This document shows, in pieces, positions 9,090 to 17,718 of a stretch of 37,143 nucleotides of DNA. The stretch is from Streptomyces mashuensis (GTDB lineage Bacteria > Actinomycetota > Actinomycetes > Streptomycetales > Streptomycetaceae): assembly GCF_014654785.1 (NCBI RefSeq), contig NZ_BNBD01000027.1:1-37143 (forward strand). The letters run 5' to 3'. The notes beneath the pieces were generated by a model. The model was given only the letters and a program-made list of their open reading frames with translations, was not told the DNA's origin and made no database searches. Made by a program: the position numbers and the translations under genes. Each line of letters opens with the position of its first letter. The stretch's first letter is position 1.

Positions 9090-10448
9090 TCAGGCCCGTA
9101 CCAGCGCCAGGACCTCGTCCACCAGGCGGGCGACGGTGGCCTTGTCGCGGGCCTCCACGTTCAGGCGGAGCAGCGGCTCCGTGTTGGAGGCGCGGAGGTT
9201 GAACCACCAGTCGGCGGTGGTCACCGTCAGGCCGTCCAGCTCGTCCAGCTGGGCGCCGGGCACGTCCGCGTAGGCGGCCTTCACGGCGGTCATGCGGCCG
9301 GCCTGGTCGGCGACGGTGCTGTTGATCTCGCCGGAGGCGGCGTAGCGGTCGTACTGGCGGACCAGGTCGGACAGGGTGCCGCCCTGCTCGCCGAGGGCGG
9401 CGAGGACGTGGAGGGCGGCGAGCATGCCGGTGTCGGCGTTCCAGAAGTCGCGGAAGTAGTAGTGGGCGGAGTGCTCGCCGCCGAAGATGGCGCCGGTGCG
9501 GGCCATCTCCTGCTTGATGAAGGAGTGGCCGACGCGGGTGCGGACGGGCGTGCCGCCGTTCTCGCGCACGACCTCGGGCACCGACCACGAGGTGATCAGG
9601 TTGTGGATGACCGTGCCGCCGGGGTGCTTGGCGAGCTCGCGGGAGGCCACCAGCGCGGTGATCGCGGACGGGGAGACGGGCTCGCCGCGCTCGTCGACGA
9701 CGAAGCAGCGGTCGGCGTCGCCGTCGAAGGCGAGGCCGATGTCGGCGCCGGTCTCGCGGACCTTGGCCTGGAGGTCGACGATGTTCTTCGGGTCGAGGGG
9801 GTTGGCCTCGTGGTTGGGAAAGGTGCCGTCCAGCTCGAAGTACATGGGCAGCAGGTCGGCCGGCAGGCCGGCCAGCACGGTCGGCACGGTGTGGCCGCCC
9901 ATGCCGTTGCCCGCGTCGACGACGACCTTCAGGGGGCGGATGCGGGTGAGGTCGACGAGGGAGCGCAGGTGCGCGGCGTAGTCGTCGAGGGTGTCGCGCT
10001 GCGTGATGGTGCCCGTCCGCCCGGCCGGCTGCGGGGCGCCGTTCTCCGTCCACTCCTCGACGAGCGCGCGGATGTCGGCCAGGCCCGTCTCCTGGCCGAC
10101 GGGGGCGGCGCCGGCGCGGCACATCTTGATGCCGTTGTACTGGGCGGGGTTGTGGCTGGCGGTGAACATGGCGCCGGGCAGCGAGAGTTGGCCGCTGGCG
10201 AAGTAGAGCTGGTCGGTGGAGCACAGCCCGATCTCGGTGACGTCGGCGCCGTGGGCCGCCGCGCCGCGCGCGAAGGCGCGGGACAGGCCCGGCGAGGAGG
10301 GCCGCATGTCGTGTCCGACGACGATCGCGCTCGCGTCGGTGACCTGGACGAAGGCGGCGCCGAACAGCTCGGCCAGGGACTCGTCCCACTGGTCGGGCAC
10401 GACGCCGCGCACGTCGTACGCCTTCACGATCTGCGACAGATCAGCCAC
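9090..10448 (-). CDS. manB: Phosphomannomutase/phosphoglucomutase
   Basis: A 452-residue alpha-D-phosphohexomutase converting mannose-6-phosphate to mannose-1-phosphate. All four family motifs are present: the phosphoserine loop MFTASHNPAQYNGIK, the magnesium loop FDGDADRCF, the sugar-binding GEHSAHYYF, and the phosphate-binding RASNTEPLLRLNVE near the C-terminus. The GTG at 10448 (VADLSQIVKAYDVRG) is preferred because AGGAGG lies a few bases upstream and YDVRG sits at the usual distance from the N-terminus; an in-frame ATG 11 codons earlier has no such site. A TAGGTT -10 is found about 40 nt upstream. It is the central gene of the mannose block. Confidence 0.96.
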   Translation of the reverse strand: MADLSQIVKAYDVRGVVPDQWDESLAELFGAAFVQVTDASAIVVGHDMRPSSPGLSRAFARGAAAHGADVTEIGLCSTDQLYFASGQLSLPGAMFTASHNPAQYNGIKMCRAGAAPVGQETGLADIRALVEEWTENGAPQPAGRTGTITQRDTLDDYAAHLRSLVDLTRIRPLKVVVDAGNGMGGHTVPTVLAGLPADLLPMYFELDGTFPNHEANPLDPKNIVDLQAKVRETGADIGLAFDGDADRCFVVDERGEPVSPSAITALVASRELAKHPGGTVIHNLITSWSVPEVVRENGGTPVRTRVGHSFIKQEMARTGAIFGGEHSAHYYFRDFWNADTGMLAALHVLAALGEQGGTLSDLVRQYDRYAASGEINSTVADQAGRMTAVKAAYADVPGAQLDELDGLTVTTADWWFNLRASNTEPLLRLNVEARDKATVARLVDEVLALVRA

Positions 10449-10483
10449 AGCCAACCCCTCCTGGTGTCCGGTACGGGACAACC

Positions 10484-10489
10484 AACCTA
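10484..10489 (-). promoter_or_regulatory. Candidate -10 box for manB
   Basis: TAGGTTGG on the minus strand lies in the 75-nt gap between the DUF3499 gene and manB. It implies a short leader of about 30 nt that includes the AGGAGG site. The -35 is not recognisable. Confidence 0.4.
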
Positions 10490-10523
10490 CGCCACGCTCG
10501 GGACACGGGCCCGCTACGGGGCG

Positions 10524-10916
10524 TCAGGAGTCCGGGGAGCGCAGCACTCTGAGGTGGCCCCGGCGGGCGACCTCCATGGGGTCGGCGCCGCGGCCGCTGG
10601 GCCCGACGGCGCCGGGTGTGCCGGGGCCGGCGGGGCGCTCCTGGGGGCGGGCCGCCTCGCGCACGGCGTTGGCGAGGGCCTCCAGGTCGTCGCCGCTGGG
10701 CCGGGCGGGGGTGGTGTCCACCGCGAGCCGCACCACGTCCCAGCCGCGGGGTGCGGTGAGGCGCTCGGAGTGCTCGGCGCACAGGTCGTAGCAGTGGGGT
10801 TCGGCGTAGGTGGCGAGCGGGCCGAGGACGGCGGTCGAATCGGCGTAGACGTACGTCAGCGTCGCGACGGCCGGGCGGCCGCACGCGGTGCGCGAACAGC
10901 GACGTACAGGGCTCAC
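10524..10916 (-). CDS. DUF3499 family protein
   Basis: A roughly 130-residue protein of the actinobacterial DUF3499 family, always found beside manB. The N-terminal half has CSRTACGRPAVATLTYVYADST and EPHCYDLCAEHSERLTAPRGWDVVRL, a paired-cysteine pattern (CxxxxC with CxxxCxxH) that suggests a small metal-binding module. The second half (about 75-130) is low complexity and probably disordered. The start is uncertain. GTG at 10916 (SPVRRCSRTACG) has no ribosome-binding site but a TACCGT box eight bases upstream on the minus strand, which fits leaderless translation. GTG at 10967 would add 17 residues. Function is unknown. Confidence 0.85.
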   Translation of the reverse strand: MSPVRRCSRTACGRPAVATLTYVYADSTAVLGPLATYAEPHCYDLCAEHSERLTAPRGWDVVRLAVDTTPARPSGDDLEALANAVREAARPQERPAGPGTPGAVGPSGRGADPMEVARRGHLRVLRSPDS

Positions 10917-11232
10917 GACGTTGGACGGTACCGCACTCTTGAACGGGCCGCGACGACTCACCCCCACCTCACCCCTCCGTGTCGTCCCGGTTCGTCCGGT
11001 GGACGCCGTTGTGGAACGTCCTGGTGGGCGCGGCCGGAAGGGTACCGGCCGGCCGTCCGGCTGTGGCGCTCCCCACCGGGAAAACTGTCACTTCCTGGTA
11101 CAGATCGCGTCATTCGGCATGCGAACGGCGGTCCGTGGGGTGGCGGGAAGCGATCCCATAGATGGCCGGAACGGTCGTCGGCCGACATGCCGGGAGAGGG
11201 CGGGGCGGCGGTTCGGGGGGCCGGCCGGCGGA

Positions 11233-11238
11233 TACCCT
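11233..11238 (+). promoter_or_regulatory. -10 box of the metallopeptidase-family gene (leaderless)
   Basis: TACCCT ends eight bases before the ATG at 11247 and five before an overlapping in-frame GTG at 11244. No ribosome-binding site lies between, so the transcript probably begins at or next to the start codon. The 330-nt region from 10917 holds no other gene I can support. Confidence 0.5.
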
Positions 11239-11246
11239 CGGGAGTG

Positions 11247-11738
11247 ATGGACAGCCCCCTACCTCCTCCGGCCTCCGCCGGAGACGCCCCGAGCCCGACC
11301 GGACCGCGACCGCGCCACCGGGACCGTCACGGACGCGGCATGCGCGGCCCCGTCGCCCCGCCCCAGGTGCCGCTGTCGGTCAGCAGGGCCGAGGCGTTCG
11401 TCGACCTGGTGCAGGACTCGGCCGAGCGCCTGGAGCGGCGCTGGCCGCAGCTGCAGGCAGTGGAATTCCTGGTGCGCGAGGTGCCCTTCGGCGACGACGG
11501 GGACCTGCCGGAGCCGCTCCCCGGCTTCCTCGACGGCGACTCGGTGCCGCTCGGCCGGTACATCGAGGCGCACGGCGACGAGCCGGACCGGATCGTCGTC
11601 TACCGCCGCCCGGTGGAGATCCGCACCAAGACGCGCGACGAGCGCGCCCTGCTGGTGCACGAGGTCGTGGTGGAGCAGGTCGCCGAACTCCTCGGGCTGG
11701 CCCCGGAGTCGGTCGACCCGCGCTACGGACAGGACTGA
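11247..11738 (+). CDS. Metallopeptidase (zincin-like) family protein, altered active site
   Basis: A 163-residue protein of the small zincin-like metallopeptidase family (PF06262 type), conserved beside DUF3499 and whiB genes in actinobacteria. After a disordered basic N-terminus (1-40), the domain runs from about 44 to 163, with RIVVYRRPVEI before the expected active-site helix. That helix reads LLVHEVVVEQVAELLGL: His138 and Glu139 are present, but the second His of HExxH is Val142. The terminal DPRYGQD is typical. Without that zinc ligand, peptidase activity is doubtful. The start may be GTG 11244 or ATG 11247. It converges on the DUF5719 gene with a 21-nt gap. Confidence 0.85.
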   Translation: MDSPLPPPASAGDAPSPTGPRPRHRDRHGRGMRGPVAPPQVPLSVSRAEAFVDLVQDSAERLERRWPQLQAVEFLVREVPFGDDGDLPEPLPGFLDGDSVPLGRYIEAHGDEPDRIVVYRRPVEIRTKTRDERALLVHEVVVEQVAELLGLAPESVDPRYGQD

Positions 11739-11759
11739 GCCGCCCGGCGCGCCGGGCCG

Positions 11760-13358
11760 TCAGTCGCCCAGCAGCACCGACACGTCCTGTTCCACCTCCG
11801 GCACCAGCACCGTCGACCGGTCGTCGGTCAAGGGCTGGATCGTGAACGCCGGGACGCCGCCGGACGCCGCCGGTGCCAGCATCCGCGAGCCGTACACCGG
11901 GCCGCCGCCGAGCCGTTCGACCGTCAGCGCGTACGTGCCGGAGGCGCTGCCGCCCGCCGGGCGCGGGGGCCGGACGGCCAGCGTCGTCCCGGCCCGCACG
12001 GTGTACTCGGCGGTCACCGGCCGGCCGCCGCCGCTGCCCGCGGACGCGGTGACCCGCACGCGCGCGTCCCGGTCGGCGGCCGTGAGAGACAGCGTGCCGG
12101 CGCCGGGCCGGTTGTCGGCGAGCGTGCCGCGCCGGCCGAGCGCCGCGCCGGCCGTGACGAACGCCGTCTCGCGCTTCTCGCCGCTGCCGCGCGTCACCCG
12201 CAGGGCCGCCACGACGGGCGCGCTGCCGCGCTCGGGCACCAGCAGCAGGGAACCGGCCTCGCCCCGCGTGAGGTCGGCCAGTTCGACCGCCGTGGTCGTG
12301 CCGCCGCGGACGTGCAGCGTCTCGTGCCCGGCCGGCGTGATCGAGCCGTCGGGCCCGGCCAGCCGCAGCCGGACGTCGGCGTCGTCGGGGCCGGTCGCCA
12401 GGGCGACGAGCCGTACGGACGTGGCGTCGGCCGGGATGCCCGGCAGGACGGCGCCGGGCGACACGTCGGCGGCCGGGGACAGCCAGTCGCCGCCGAGGGC
12501 GTCGTCGACCGCGTGCACCGCCGCGCCGACACGCCCGGTGCGGGCCGCGACGTGCACGGTCAGGTCGTCCTCGGGGGCGTCCGTCAACGACGACACCAGA
12601 ACGGGGACGGTCGAGCGCGGCGGCACGTTGACGCCTTCACCCGTGGGAGTGGTGAGGCGGCCGTCCTTGCCGTACAGCTCGACGTCCACGACGGCGGCCG
12701 TGCTGTCCGGATTGGTGAGGTGCAGGTAGTCGCGGCGGCCCTTGGCCGCCGACGCGCCGGGGAACCAGAAGGACGTGTCGGGCGCCGCGCAGGCCACGCC
12801 GTACAGGCCGCGGCCGGTCCCGCCGGTGACCGTGGTGGTGAGCTGCGCGGACCAGCCGGGGGCGAGCGGCCCCTCGGCCGTGCCGAGGAGAGCGGGCGGG
12901 GTGGCGTCCTTGGCCGTACGGGTGACGGGCACGCCGGCGCGGCGCAGCGACAGGACGGGCGTGCCGGCCTTGACCGCCGGCTCCTTGTCGGCGGTGTCCT
13001 TGGCGGCCTTGTCGTCCTTGTCCTCCTTGGCGTCGGCACCGTCGGAGGCGGTCCGGCCGTCCGTGGCCGGCTTCGCGGCGGCCACCAGGTCTGCGGCGGC
13101 CCCGCCGGCGGTGGAGTCGCCGCCCGGCGGGGAGGACGGGGTGAACGCGGTGACCGCCGTCTCGGCCGTGTCCGCCGTGCCGGCCGCGTCGGGCCGGCCG
13201 GGCGCGGGACACAGCAGCGTGGTGCGCTGGACGGGCACGCGGGCGGTGGCCCTGGCGCCGGTGGCCCGGTCGCCGGGCGGCGGGTTGAGTGCCGCCACGC
13301 CGGTGACGACGGCCAGGGACGCGGTGACCGCGAACAGGGACAGGGTGGTGGCCTTCAC
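11760..13358 (-). CDS. DUF5719 family exported protein
   Basis: A 532-residue protein with an N-terminal membrane anchor or uncleaved signal (LSLFAVTASLAVVTGVAAL, about 6-25), then a low-complexity Ala/Thr/Asp/Lys region to about 130, and an extracytoplasmic beta-rich remainder with repeated short strands (DVELYGKDGRLTTPTGEG, STVPVLVSSL, DLTVHVAARTGRVGAAVH). It matches the DUF5719 family encoded next to the large glycosyltransferase in Streptomyces. The GTG start overlaps the glycosyltransferase stop as GTGA, so translation is coupled. I infer that it works outside the membrane with the glycosyltransferase, perhaps on its glycan product; no catalytic motif is visible. Confidence 0.85.
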   Translation of the reverse strand: MKATTLSLFAVTASLAVVTGVAALNPPPGDRATGARATARVPVQRTTLLCPAPGRPDAAGTADTAETAVTAFTPSSPPGGDSTAGGAAADLVAAAKPATDGRTASDGADAKEDKDDKAAKDTADKEPAVKAGTPVLSLRRAGVPVTRTAKDATPPALLGTAEGPLAPGWSAQLTTTVTGGTGRGLYGVACAAPDTSFWFPGASAAKGRRDYLHLTNPDSTAAVVDVELYGKDGRLTTPTGEGVNVPPRSTVPVLVSSLTDAPEDDLTVHVAARTGRVGAAVHAVDDALGGDWLSPAADVSPGAVLPGIPADATSVRLVALATGPDDADVRLRLAGPDGSITPAGHETLHVRGGTTTAVELADLTRGEAGSLLLVPERGSAPVVAALRVTRGSGEKRETAFVTAGAALGRRGTLADNRPGAGTLSLTAADRDARVRVTASAGSGGGRPVTAEYTVRAGTTLAVRPPRPAGGSASGTYALTVERLGGGPVYGSRMLAPAASGGVPAFTIQPLTDDRSTVLVPEVEQDVSVLLGD

Positions 13359-16300
13359 TGGTCCTCGCTCCCGTCGCGCCGGGGGCGGCCCGCGTCCCCG
13401 AAGGTGGTGCCGTAGGGGTCGTACGCCACGGCGGCACCGGTGTCCCAGGCCGCGCCGCCGGGGCTGCCCGGGTACGTCTGCTGGTGCGGTACGGCCGCGT
13501 ACGGGTCGGCGTCGGGGGGCGCCTGGGCGGGGCCCTGGGTGGCGTACGGGTCGGCGACGGGCGCCGGTGAGGGGCGTCCGGCCGGGGCGTGCGCGCCGGC
13601 GGCCGCTGCGCGCCGGCGGCGGGCCCGCCGTCCCTCGCCCGGTACGGCTGCCGTTTCCGCTCCGGCCTGCGCCGGGACGGTGGCGGCGGTGCCCTGCGGC
13701 AGGGGCAGGTCGTCGTCGACGCGGCGGCGCCGGGCGGGCAGCGCGAGCACGACGAGGACGGCGGCGAGGAGCCCCTGCGTCCACAGCCAGGCGGTGCGCG
13801 CGGCCGGTGTCTCGTAGCCCAGGGCGAGCCGCCCGCCGCCGGCGGGCAGGGTGAAGCCCTGGGCCCAGCCGTCGAGGGTGACGGGCTTCAGGGGCCGTCC
13901 GTCCAGGGTGGCCCGCCAGCCGGGCGCGGCCCGGTCGGCGAGGCGCAGGACGCGGCCGCCGGGGCCGGTGGGGAGAGCGGTGCGGGCGCCGACGGGACCG
14001 GCGGCGACCGGTTGCGGCGGGGCGGCGGGGTCGTGGGGCACGAGGGTGAGGCGGGCGGCGCTGTGCTCGACGCGCCACAGGGCGCTGTGGTCGTGCCGGC
14101 TGAGGCGGGTCAGGCCGGGGGTGCGGTCGAGGGCGTGGGCGACGGGTGCGGGGTCGCTGCCGCGGAGCAGGACGTAGCCGATGGCATAGGCGCCGAGGCG
14201 GCGGGTCTGGTCGGTGCCGGTGCCGGCGACGAGGCCGGCGACGGCGGTGTCCAGGCGCCGGTCGGGGCCGGTCGCGGCGAGGTGGTCGGCGTCGCCGAGG
14301 CGGGCGCCCGCGCCCCTGACGAGCGCGTACGCGACCCTTCCGGGTTCGGCGCCGAGCACCAGGGTGCGGGGGCGGTCGGGGGTGCGGGCCTCTTCGGCGA
14401 CGAACGCGGGCACCTGCGTGGCGTCGCGGCGGTGCAGTGGCCCGTCGGTGCCGTCGGCGGCCCAGGTGAAGGCGGCGACGAGGGGCGCGGCCCCGGCGGT
14501 GAGGGCGACGAGGCCGGCGAGGGGCTGGCGCCAGCCGAAGCTGCGGGCGGCGAGGCGCTCGCGGGCACCCTCGGCGGCGAGGACGGCCGCGGTGATCAGG
14601 GCGAGCCCGTAGGTGAGGGTGAGGGGCCCCGGCCACGTGGTGCGGCCGGCGAGGACGGCGCCGAGCAGCGTGCCGCCCGCCACGGCCCAGGCGGTGGTGG
14701 TTGCGGTGCGCCGGTCGGTGCGGAGCAGCGCGGCCAGGGCGGCGGCCAGGACGCCGAGCAGCAGCAGGCCGCCGGGGGTGCCGGGCCCGCCGGGGTCGGC
14801 GGTGAGCAGCCGCAGCGGCGACGGGGTGCCGGGGCCGGTGGCGACCCCGGGTTCGTCGAGGAGGCGGCCGGGGTGGGCGAGGAGGCCCAGGGACCAGGGC
14901 GCGAGGACGACGAGGGGCGTGACCAGGGCGGTCAGCTGCCGGGGGGCGTACGCGGCGAGGCGCGCGCGGCCGCCGCGCAGGCCGTGCCGTACGCCCGCGC
15001 CGGTGGCCAGCGCCACGGCGAGGAGCCAGACGACGGGCGTGAAGGCAGTGGTGAGGGTCAGCACCAGGGCGTACGTCCAGGTGGCCCGCCACGGCGCGAG
15101 GGGCCCGGCGGGGGCGTGCCCGGTGGTCCGGTGCGGGCTCCGGGGCGTCCGGCGCCGGGGGGCGGCGACCGCGGGAGCGCGGCCTTCGTGCGCCGTGTCG
15201 GGGGCGCCTTCCTGGGGTGGCCGGAGGAGCGTGGTGGTGACGGCGGTGCGGGCGAGGAGCGGCAGCAGGACGGCCAGGACCGCGGTGCCGAGCCGGCCGG
15301 TGGCGAGGGCGCCGGTGAGGGCGGGCAGCAGCGCGTAGGCGAGGGCCGCCCAGGCGCGCAGGGTGCGGGAGGGGGTGAGCGGGCGGGCGGCGACGTAGGC
15401 GGTGAGGCCTGCGAGCGGCACGGCCAGGACGAGCAGCAGGGTGAGGGCGGCGCCGGTGGAGCCGAGCAGGAGGGTGCCGAGCACGGCGAGGAGGGCGAGG
15501 TGGGGCGGGGCTGCCGCGGTGGTGCCGGTGCCGGTGGGGTGCCAGCCGTCGGTGTAGGCGGCCCACAGGGCGGAGGCGCTGCCGGGTGCGGGCAGCAGGG
15601 CGCCGCCGGCGAGGGTGCCCGTGCCGAACAGGTGGCGGCAGGCGGCCAGGGAGAGCAGCAGCAGTGCGGTGAACAGGACGGGCGCGGGTCTGCGGGTCAG
15701 CCGCCGGAGCCGGGCGAACTGCTCGGCCTCCAGGTAGTCGGCGTCGTCGCCGGCCGGCCCGGACTCGACGGCGCCGTGCCGGCCCGCTCCGGCGCCGGCG
15801 TCGTCGCCGTGCCGGCCGAAGGCGCCGGCGAGCTGTTCGGCGGCGGCGCGGACGGTGGCGCCGGGGGGCGGGAAGAGCGGCCGGAGCGCGGCGGGCGGGG
15901 CGGTGGGCTCGCCGCGCCGGCGGCGCGCGGCCCGGAGCCGCCCGGGGCGCAGGAGGACGGTCACGAGCCCGGCGACTTCGTCGAGCGCTTGGCCGGGCAC
16001 CTTTCCGACGAGGTAGCCGAGGGCGCGCAGGAGGGTGCCGGCGACGATGCGGAGCAGGACGTAGGGCAGGAGGGGGCCGCGGGTGTTGGCGAGCAGGGTG
16101 TGCACGGCGCCGGCCTTGTCGACGCGGTGCGGGCTCGCGGGCCTGCGGCCGGCGCAGTCGACGGGGCGGCGCTCGCGGGAGGCTGCCTCGGCGTGGTGCA
16201 GGACGGCGCCGGGGGCGACGAGCACCCGGTGACCTGCGGCGTTGACGCGCCAGCAGAGGTCGACGTCGTCGCGCATCAGGGGCAGCCGGGGGTCGAAGCC

Positions 16301-17011
16301 GCCCAGCGCCTCCCACACGTCGCGGCGGACGAGCATGCCGGCGGTGGAGACGGCGAGGACGCGGCGCACCCGGTCGTGCTGGCCCTGGTCCTGCTCGCGG
16401 CGCTCCAGTCCGGTCCAGCGGCGGCCGCCCCGGGCGACGGTGACGCCCGCCTCCAGGAGCTGCCGGCGGTCGTACCAGCCGCGCAGTTTGGGCCCGACGA
16501 CGGCGGCCTCGGGTTCGGCGTCGGCCACGCGCAGCAGTTCGTGGAGGGCGGAGGGGGTGGGGGCGCTGTCGTCGTGGAGCAGCCACAGCCACTGCACGGG
16601 CTCGCCGTGGGCCCCGGCGCGGCCAGGGGTGTCACCGGCGGTGTCGCCGGTGGCGTACGCGTCGTCGTCGGCCCAGGTGCGGCTGACGGGGTCCCAGCCG
16701 CTGGAGCGTCGCAGGTGGGGCAGGTCGTCGGCGGTGAGGGCGGGTGCGGCGCGGACCGCTTCGTCGACGGCGGTGCCGAAGCCGGCCCGCCGGGCGAGGT
16801 GGAGGACGCGGTCGTCGCCGAGGGCGTCGGCGAGCAGCCGGCGCGAGTCGTCGGCACTGCCGGTGTCGGCGGCCACGATCTGTTGCACGGGCCGCTGCTG
16901 GCCGAGCAGTCCGGCGAGGGTGTCGGGCAGCCAGCGCGCGCCGTCGTGGGCGACCAGGACGGCGGTGACGACGTGCCGTGGGAAGGCGGGTGCGGGAGTG
17001 GGGTCGAACAT
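13355..17011 (-). CDS. Large GT2 glycosyltransferase fused to polytopic membrane domain
   Basis: A 1218-residue protein. Residues about 12-285 are a GT-A fold family 2 transferase: VVTAVLVAHDGARWLPDTL, nucleotide-sugar motif AADTGSADDS, metal site LLHDDSAP, and the acceptor motif LMRDDVDLCWRVNAAGHRVLVAPGAVLHHAEA. It is followed by hydrophobic segments near 320, a charged linker, then from about 425 to 870 ten or more transmembrane segments, and an exported beta-rich domain (about 870-1090; APGWRATLDGRPLKPVTLDGWAQGF resembles the C-terminal domain of YfhO-like proteins). A last helix (LLAAVLVVLALP) and a proline-rich cytoplasmic tail end it. The layout suggests transfer of sugar inside and processing or export through the membrane part. 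The substrate is unknown; the mannose genes nearby make a mannosyl glycan plausible. Confidence 0.9.
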   Translation of the reverse strand: MFDPTPAPAFPRHVVTAVLVAHDGARWLPDTLAGLLGQQRPVQQIVAADTGSADDSRRLLADALGDDRVLHLARRAGFGTAVDEAVRAAPALTADDLPHLRRSSGWDPVSRTWADDDAYATGDTAGDTPGRAGAHGEPVQWLWLLHDDSAPTPSALHELLRVADAEPEAAVVGPKLRGWYDRRQLLEAGVTVARGGRRWTGLERREQDQGQHDRVRRVLAVSTAGMLVRRDVWEALGGFDPRLPLMRDDVDLCWRVNAAGHRVLVAPGAVLHHAEAASRERRPVDCAGRRPASPHRVDKAGAVHTLLANTRGPLLPYVLLRIVAGTLLRALGYLVGKVPGQALDEVAGLVTVLLRPGRLRAARRRRGEPTAPPAALRPLFPPPGATVRAAAEQLAGAFGRHGDDAGAGAGRHGAVESGPAGDDADYLEAEQFARLRRLTRRPAPVLFTALLLLSLAACRHLFGTGTLAGGALLPAPGSASALWAAYTDGWHPTGTGTTAAAPPHLALLAVLGTLLLGSTGAALTLLLVLAVPLAGLTAYVAARPLTPSRTLRAWAALAYALLPALTGALATGRLGTAVLAVLLPLLARTAVTTTLLRPPQEGAPDTAHEGRAPAVAAPRRRTPRSPHRTTGHAPAGPLAPWRATWTYALVLTLTTAFTPVVWLLAVALATGAGVRHGLRGGRARLAAYAPRQLTALVTPLVVLAPWSLGLLAHPGRLLDEPGVATGPGTPSPLRLLTADPGGPGTPGGLLLLGVLAAALAALLRTDRRTATTTAWAVAGGTLLGAVLAGRTTWPGPLTLTYGLALITAAVLAAEGARERLAARSFGWRQPLAGLVALTAGAAPLVAAFTWAADGTDGPLHRRDATQVPAFVAEEARTPDRPRTLVLGAEPGRVAYALVRGAGARLGDADHLAATGPDRRLDTAVAGLVAGTGTDQTRRLGAYAIGYVLLRGSDPAPVAHALDRTPGLTRLSRHDHSALWRVEHSAARLTLVPHDPAAPPQPVAAGPVGARTALPTGPGGRVLRLADRAAPGWRATLDGRPLKPVTLDGWAQGFTLPAGGGRLALGYETPAARTAWLWTQGLLAAVLVVLALPARRRRVDDDLPLPQGTAATVPAQAGAETAAVPGEGRRARRRRAAAAGAHAPAGRPSPAPVADPYATQGPAQAPPDADPYAAVPHQQTYPGSPGGAAWDTGAAVAYDPYGTTFGDAGRPRRDGSEDQ

Positions 17012-17174
17012 GGCAGCTACGGGCCCCGGTTCGAGGTGTCGAGGAGGACTGCGGAGACGTGAGGGGGGTGGTGCGCGGCGCCGGACGGGGCGCCGACCAC
17101 GGCCGCGCGCCCCAGGGGTGAGGGGGCGTCAGCGGTACGCGGCGACGGGGCGCCGGGGCGTCCGGAGGGGCCCC

Positions 17175-17180
17175 ACCCTA
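17175..17180 (-). promoter_or_regulatory. Candidate -10 box for the glycosyltransferase-DUF5719 pair
   Basis: TAGGGTGG on the minus strand lies about 165 nt upstream of the glycosyltransferase ATG, just past the whiB terminator. The -35 is not consensus. The remaining leader (17012-17174) is GC-rich and I see no gene in it. Confidence 0.35.
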
Positions 17181-17198
17181 GTGGCTCCGCACACACAG

Positions 17199-17237
17199 CG
17201 GTCCGCCTCTCGCTTGCGGGGCGCGAGAGGCGGACCG
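17199..17237 (-). terminator. Strong terminator downstream of whiB
   Basis: A perfect 15-bp stem (17199-17213 with 17223-17237) with a 9-nt loop lies about 115 nt after the whiB stop. It separates whiB from the glycosyltransferase gene on the same strand. The stretch 17238-17350 is the whiB 3' untranslated region and shows no gene. Confidence 0.85.
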
Positions 17238-17350
17238 TGCGCTATGCAGTCGGTGGTGACGGGTCTGGTGGGTGGAGCGGAAAGCCCCTCAGTCCCCTTG
17301 GCAGGCCGTGGAACAGACATCTCGTCAGATCAGTTGACGCGCTCGTCTTC

Positions 17351-17614
17351 TCAGACCGCCGCCTTCTTGAGGCGGCGGCGCTCACGCTCCGACAAACCGC
17401 CCCAGATCCCGAAGCGTTCGTCGTTGGCAAGGGCGTATTCCAGGCACTCCGAGCGGACTTCACAGGCGAGGCACACCTTCTTGGCCTCGCGCGTGGACCC
17501 GCCCTTTTCGGGGAAGAAGGACTCGGGGTCGGTCTGAGCGCACAACGCGCGCTCCTGCCAGCCGAGCTCCTCGTCCGCCTCCTCGACCAGCAGTTGCTGG
17601 AACAGCTCGGTCAT
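17351..17614 (-). CDS. whiB: Sporulation regulator WhiB (iron-sulfur transcription factor)
   Basis: The founding Wbl protein: an iron-sulfur regulator needed for aerial hyphae to stop growing and septate into spores, working with WhiA on shared promoters. The 87-residue protein has the four cluster-binding cysteines Cys25, Cys48, Cys51 and Cys57 (ALCAQTDPE, KVCLACEVRSEC), the G[I/V]WGG turn at 69-73 and the basic C-terminal tail RERRRLKKAAV. Sequence and length match Streptomyces WhiB from memory. The ATG at 17614 has GAGGGG upstream; an in-frame upstream ATG at 17659 would add 15 residues absent from known WhiB. It is monocistronic, with a long upstream region and a strong terminator. Confidence 0.98.
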   Translation of the reverse strand: MTELFQQLLVEEADEELGWQERALCAQTDPESFFPEKGGSTREAKKVCLACEVRSECLEYALANDERFGIWGGLSERERRRLKKAAV

Positions 17615-17686
17615 GTGCGCCCCTCGTCTGTCATTGCAGTCCCCGTGTGCTGCCGTCATTCAGGCGCGGCAGAAACGACACGAGTG

Positions 17687-17718
17687 AAATTACAAGTGCG
17701 GTGATCCGGGCCAGTCAA
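17687..17718 (-). promoter_or_regulatory. Candidate whiB promoter
   Basis: On the minus strand TTGACT (17718-17713) is followed by TTGTAATTT (17695-17687). This gives TTGACT-17-TTGTAA, or a 20-nt gap to TAATTT. Transcription would start near 17680, leaving a leader of about 65 nt. Several AGTGA/TCACT half-sites occur nearby (for example 17683-17687 and the TCACTCGTCAC stretch at 17811-17821) and could bind a developmental repressor such as BldD, but no full palindrome is clear. whiB is known to have more than one promoter in S. coelicolor. Confidence 0.4.

Noticed and set aside
8658..11246. N-terminal 860 codons of a long plus-strand frame running into the metallopeptidase gene
   Set aside because: Antisense to manB and DUF3499, low complexity. 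The real gene starts at 11244 or 11247, behind a -10 box.
13589..17062. 1157-codon plus-strand frame opposite the large glycosyltransferase
   Set aside because: Gly/Ala/Glu-rich shadow; the minus-strand protein has clear domains, membrane helices and a coupled neighbour.
17615..17659. Longer WhiB beginning at the upstream ATG (17659)
   Set aside because: The known 87-residue protein starts at MTELF, which has GAGGGG before it; the extra 15 residues do not fit the family.
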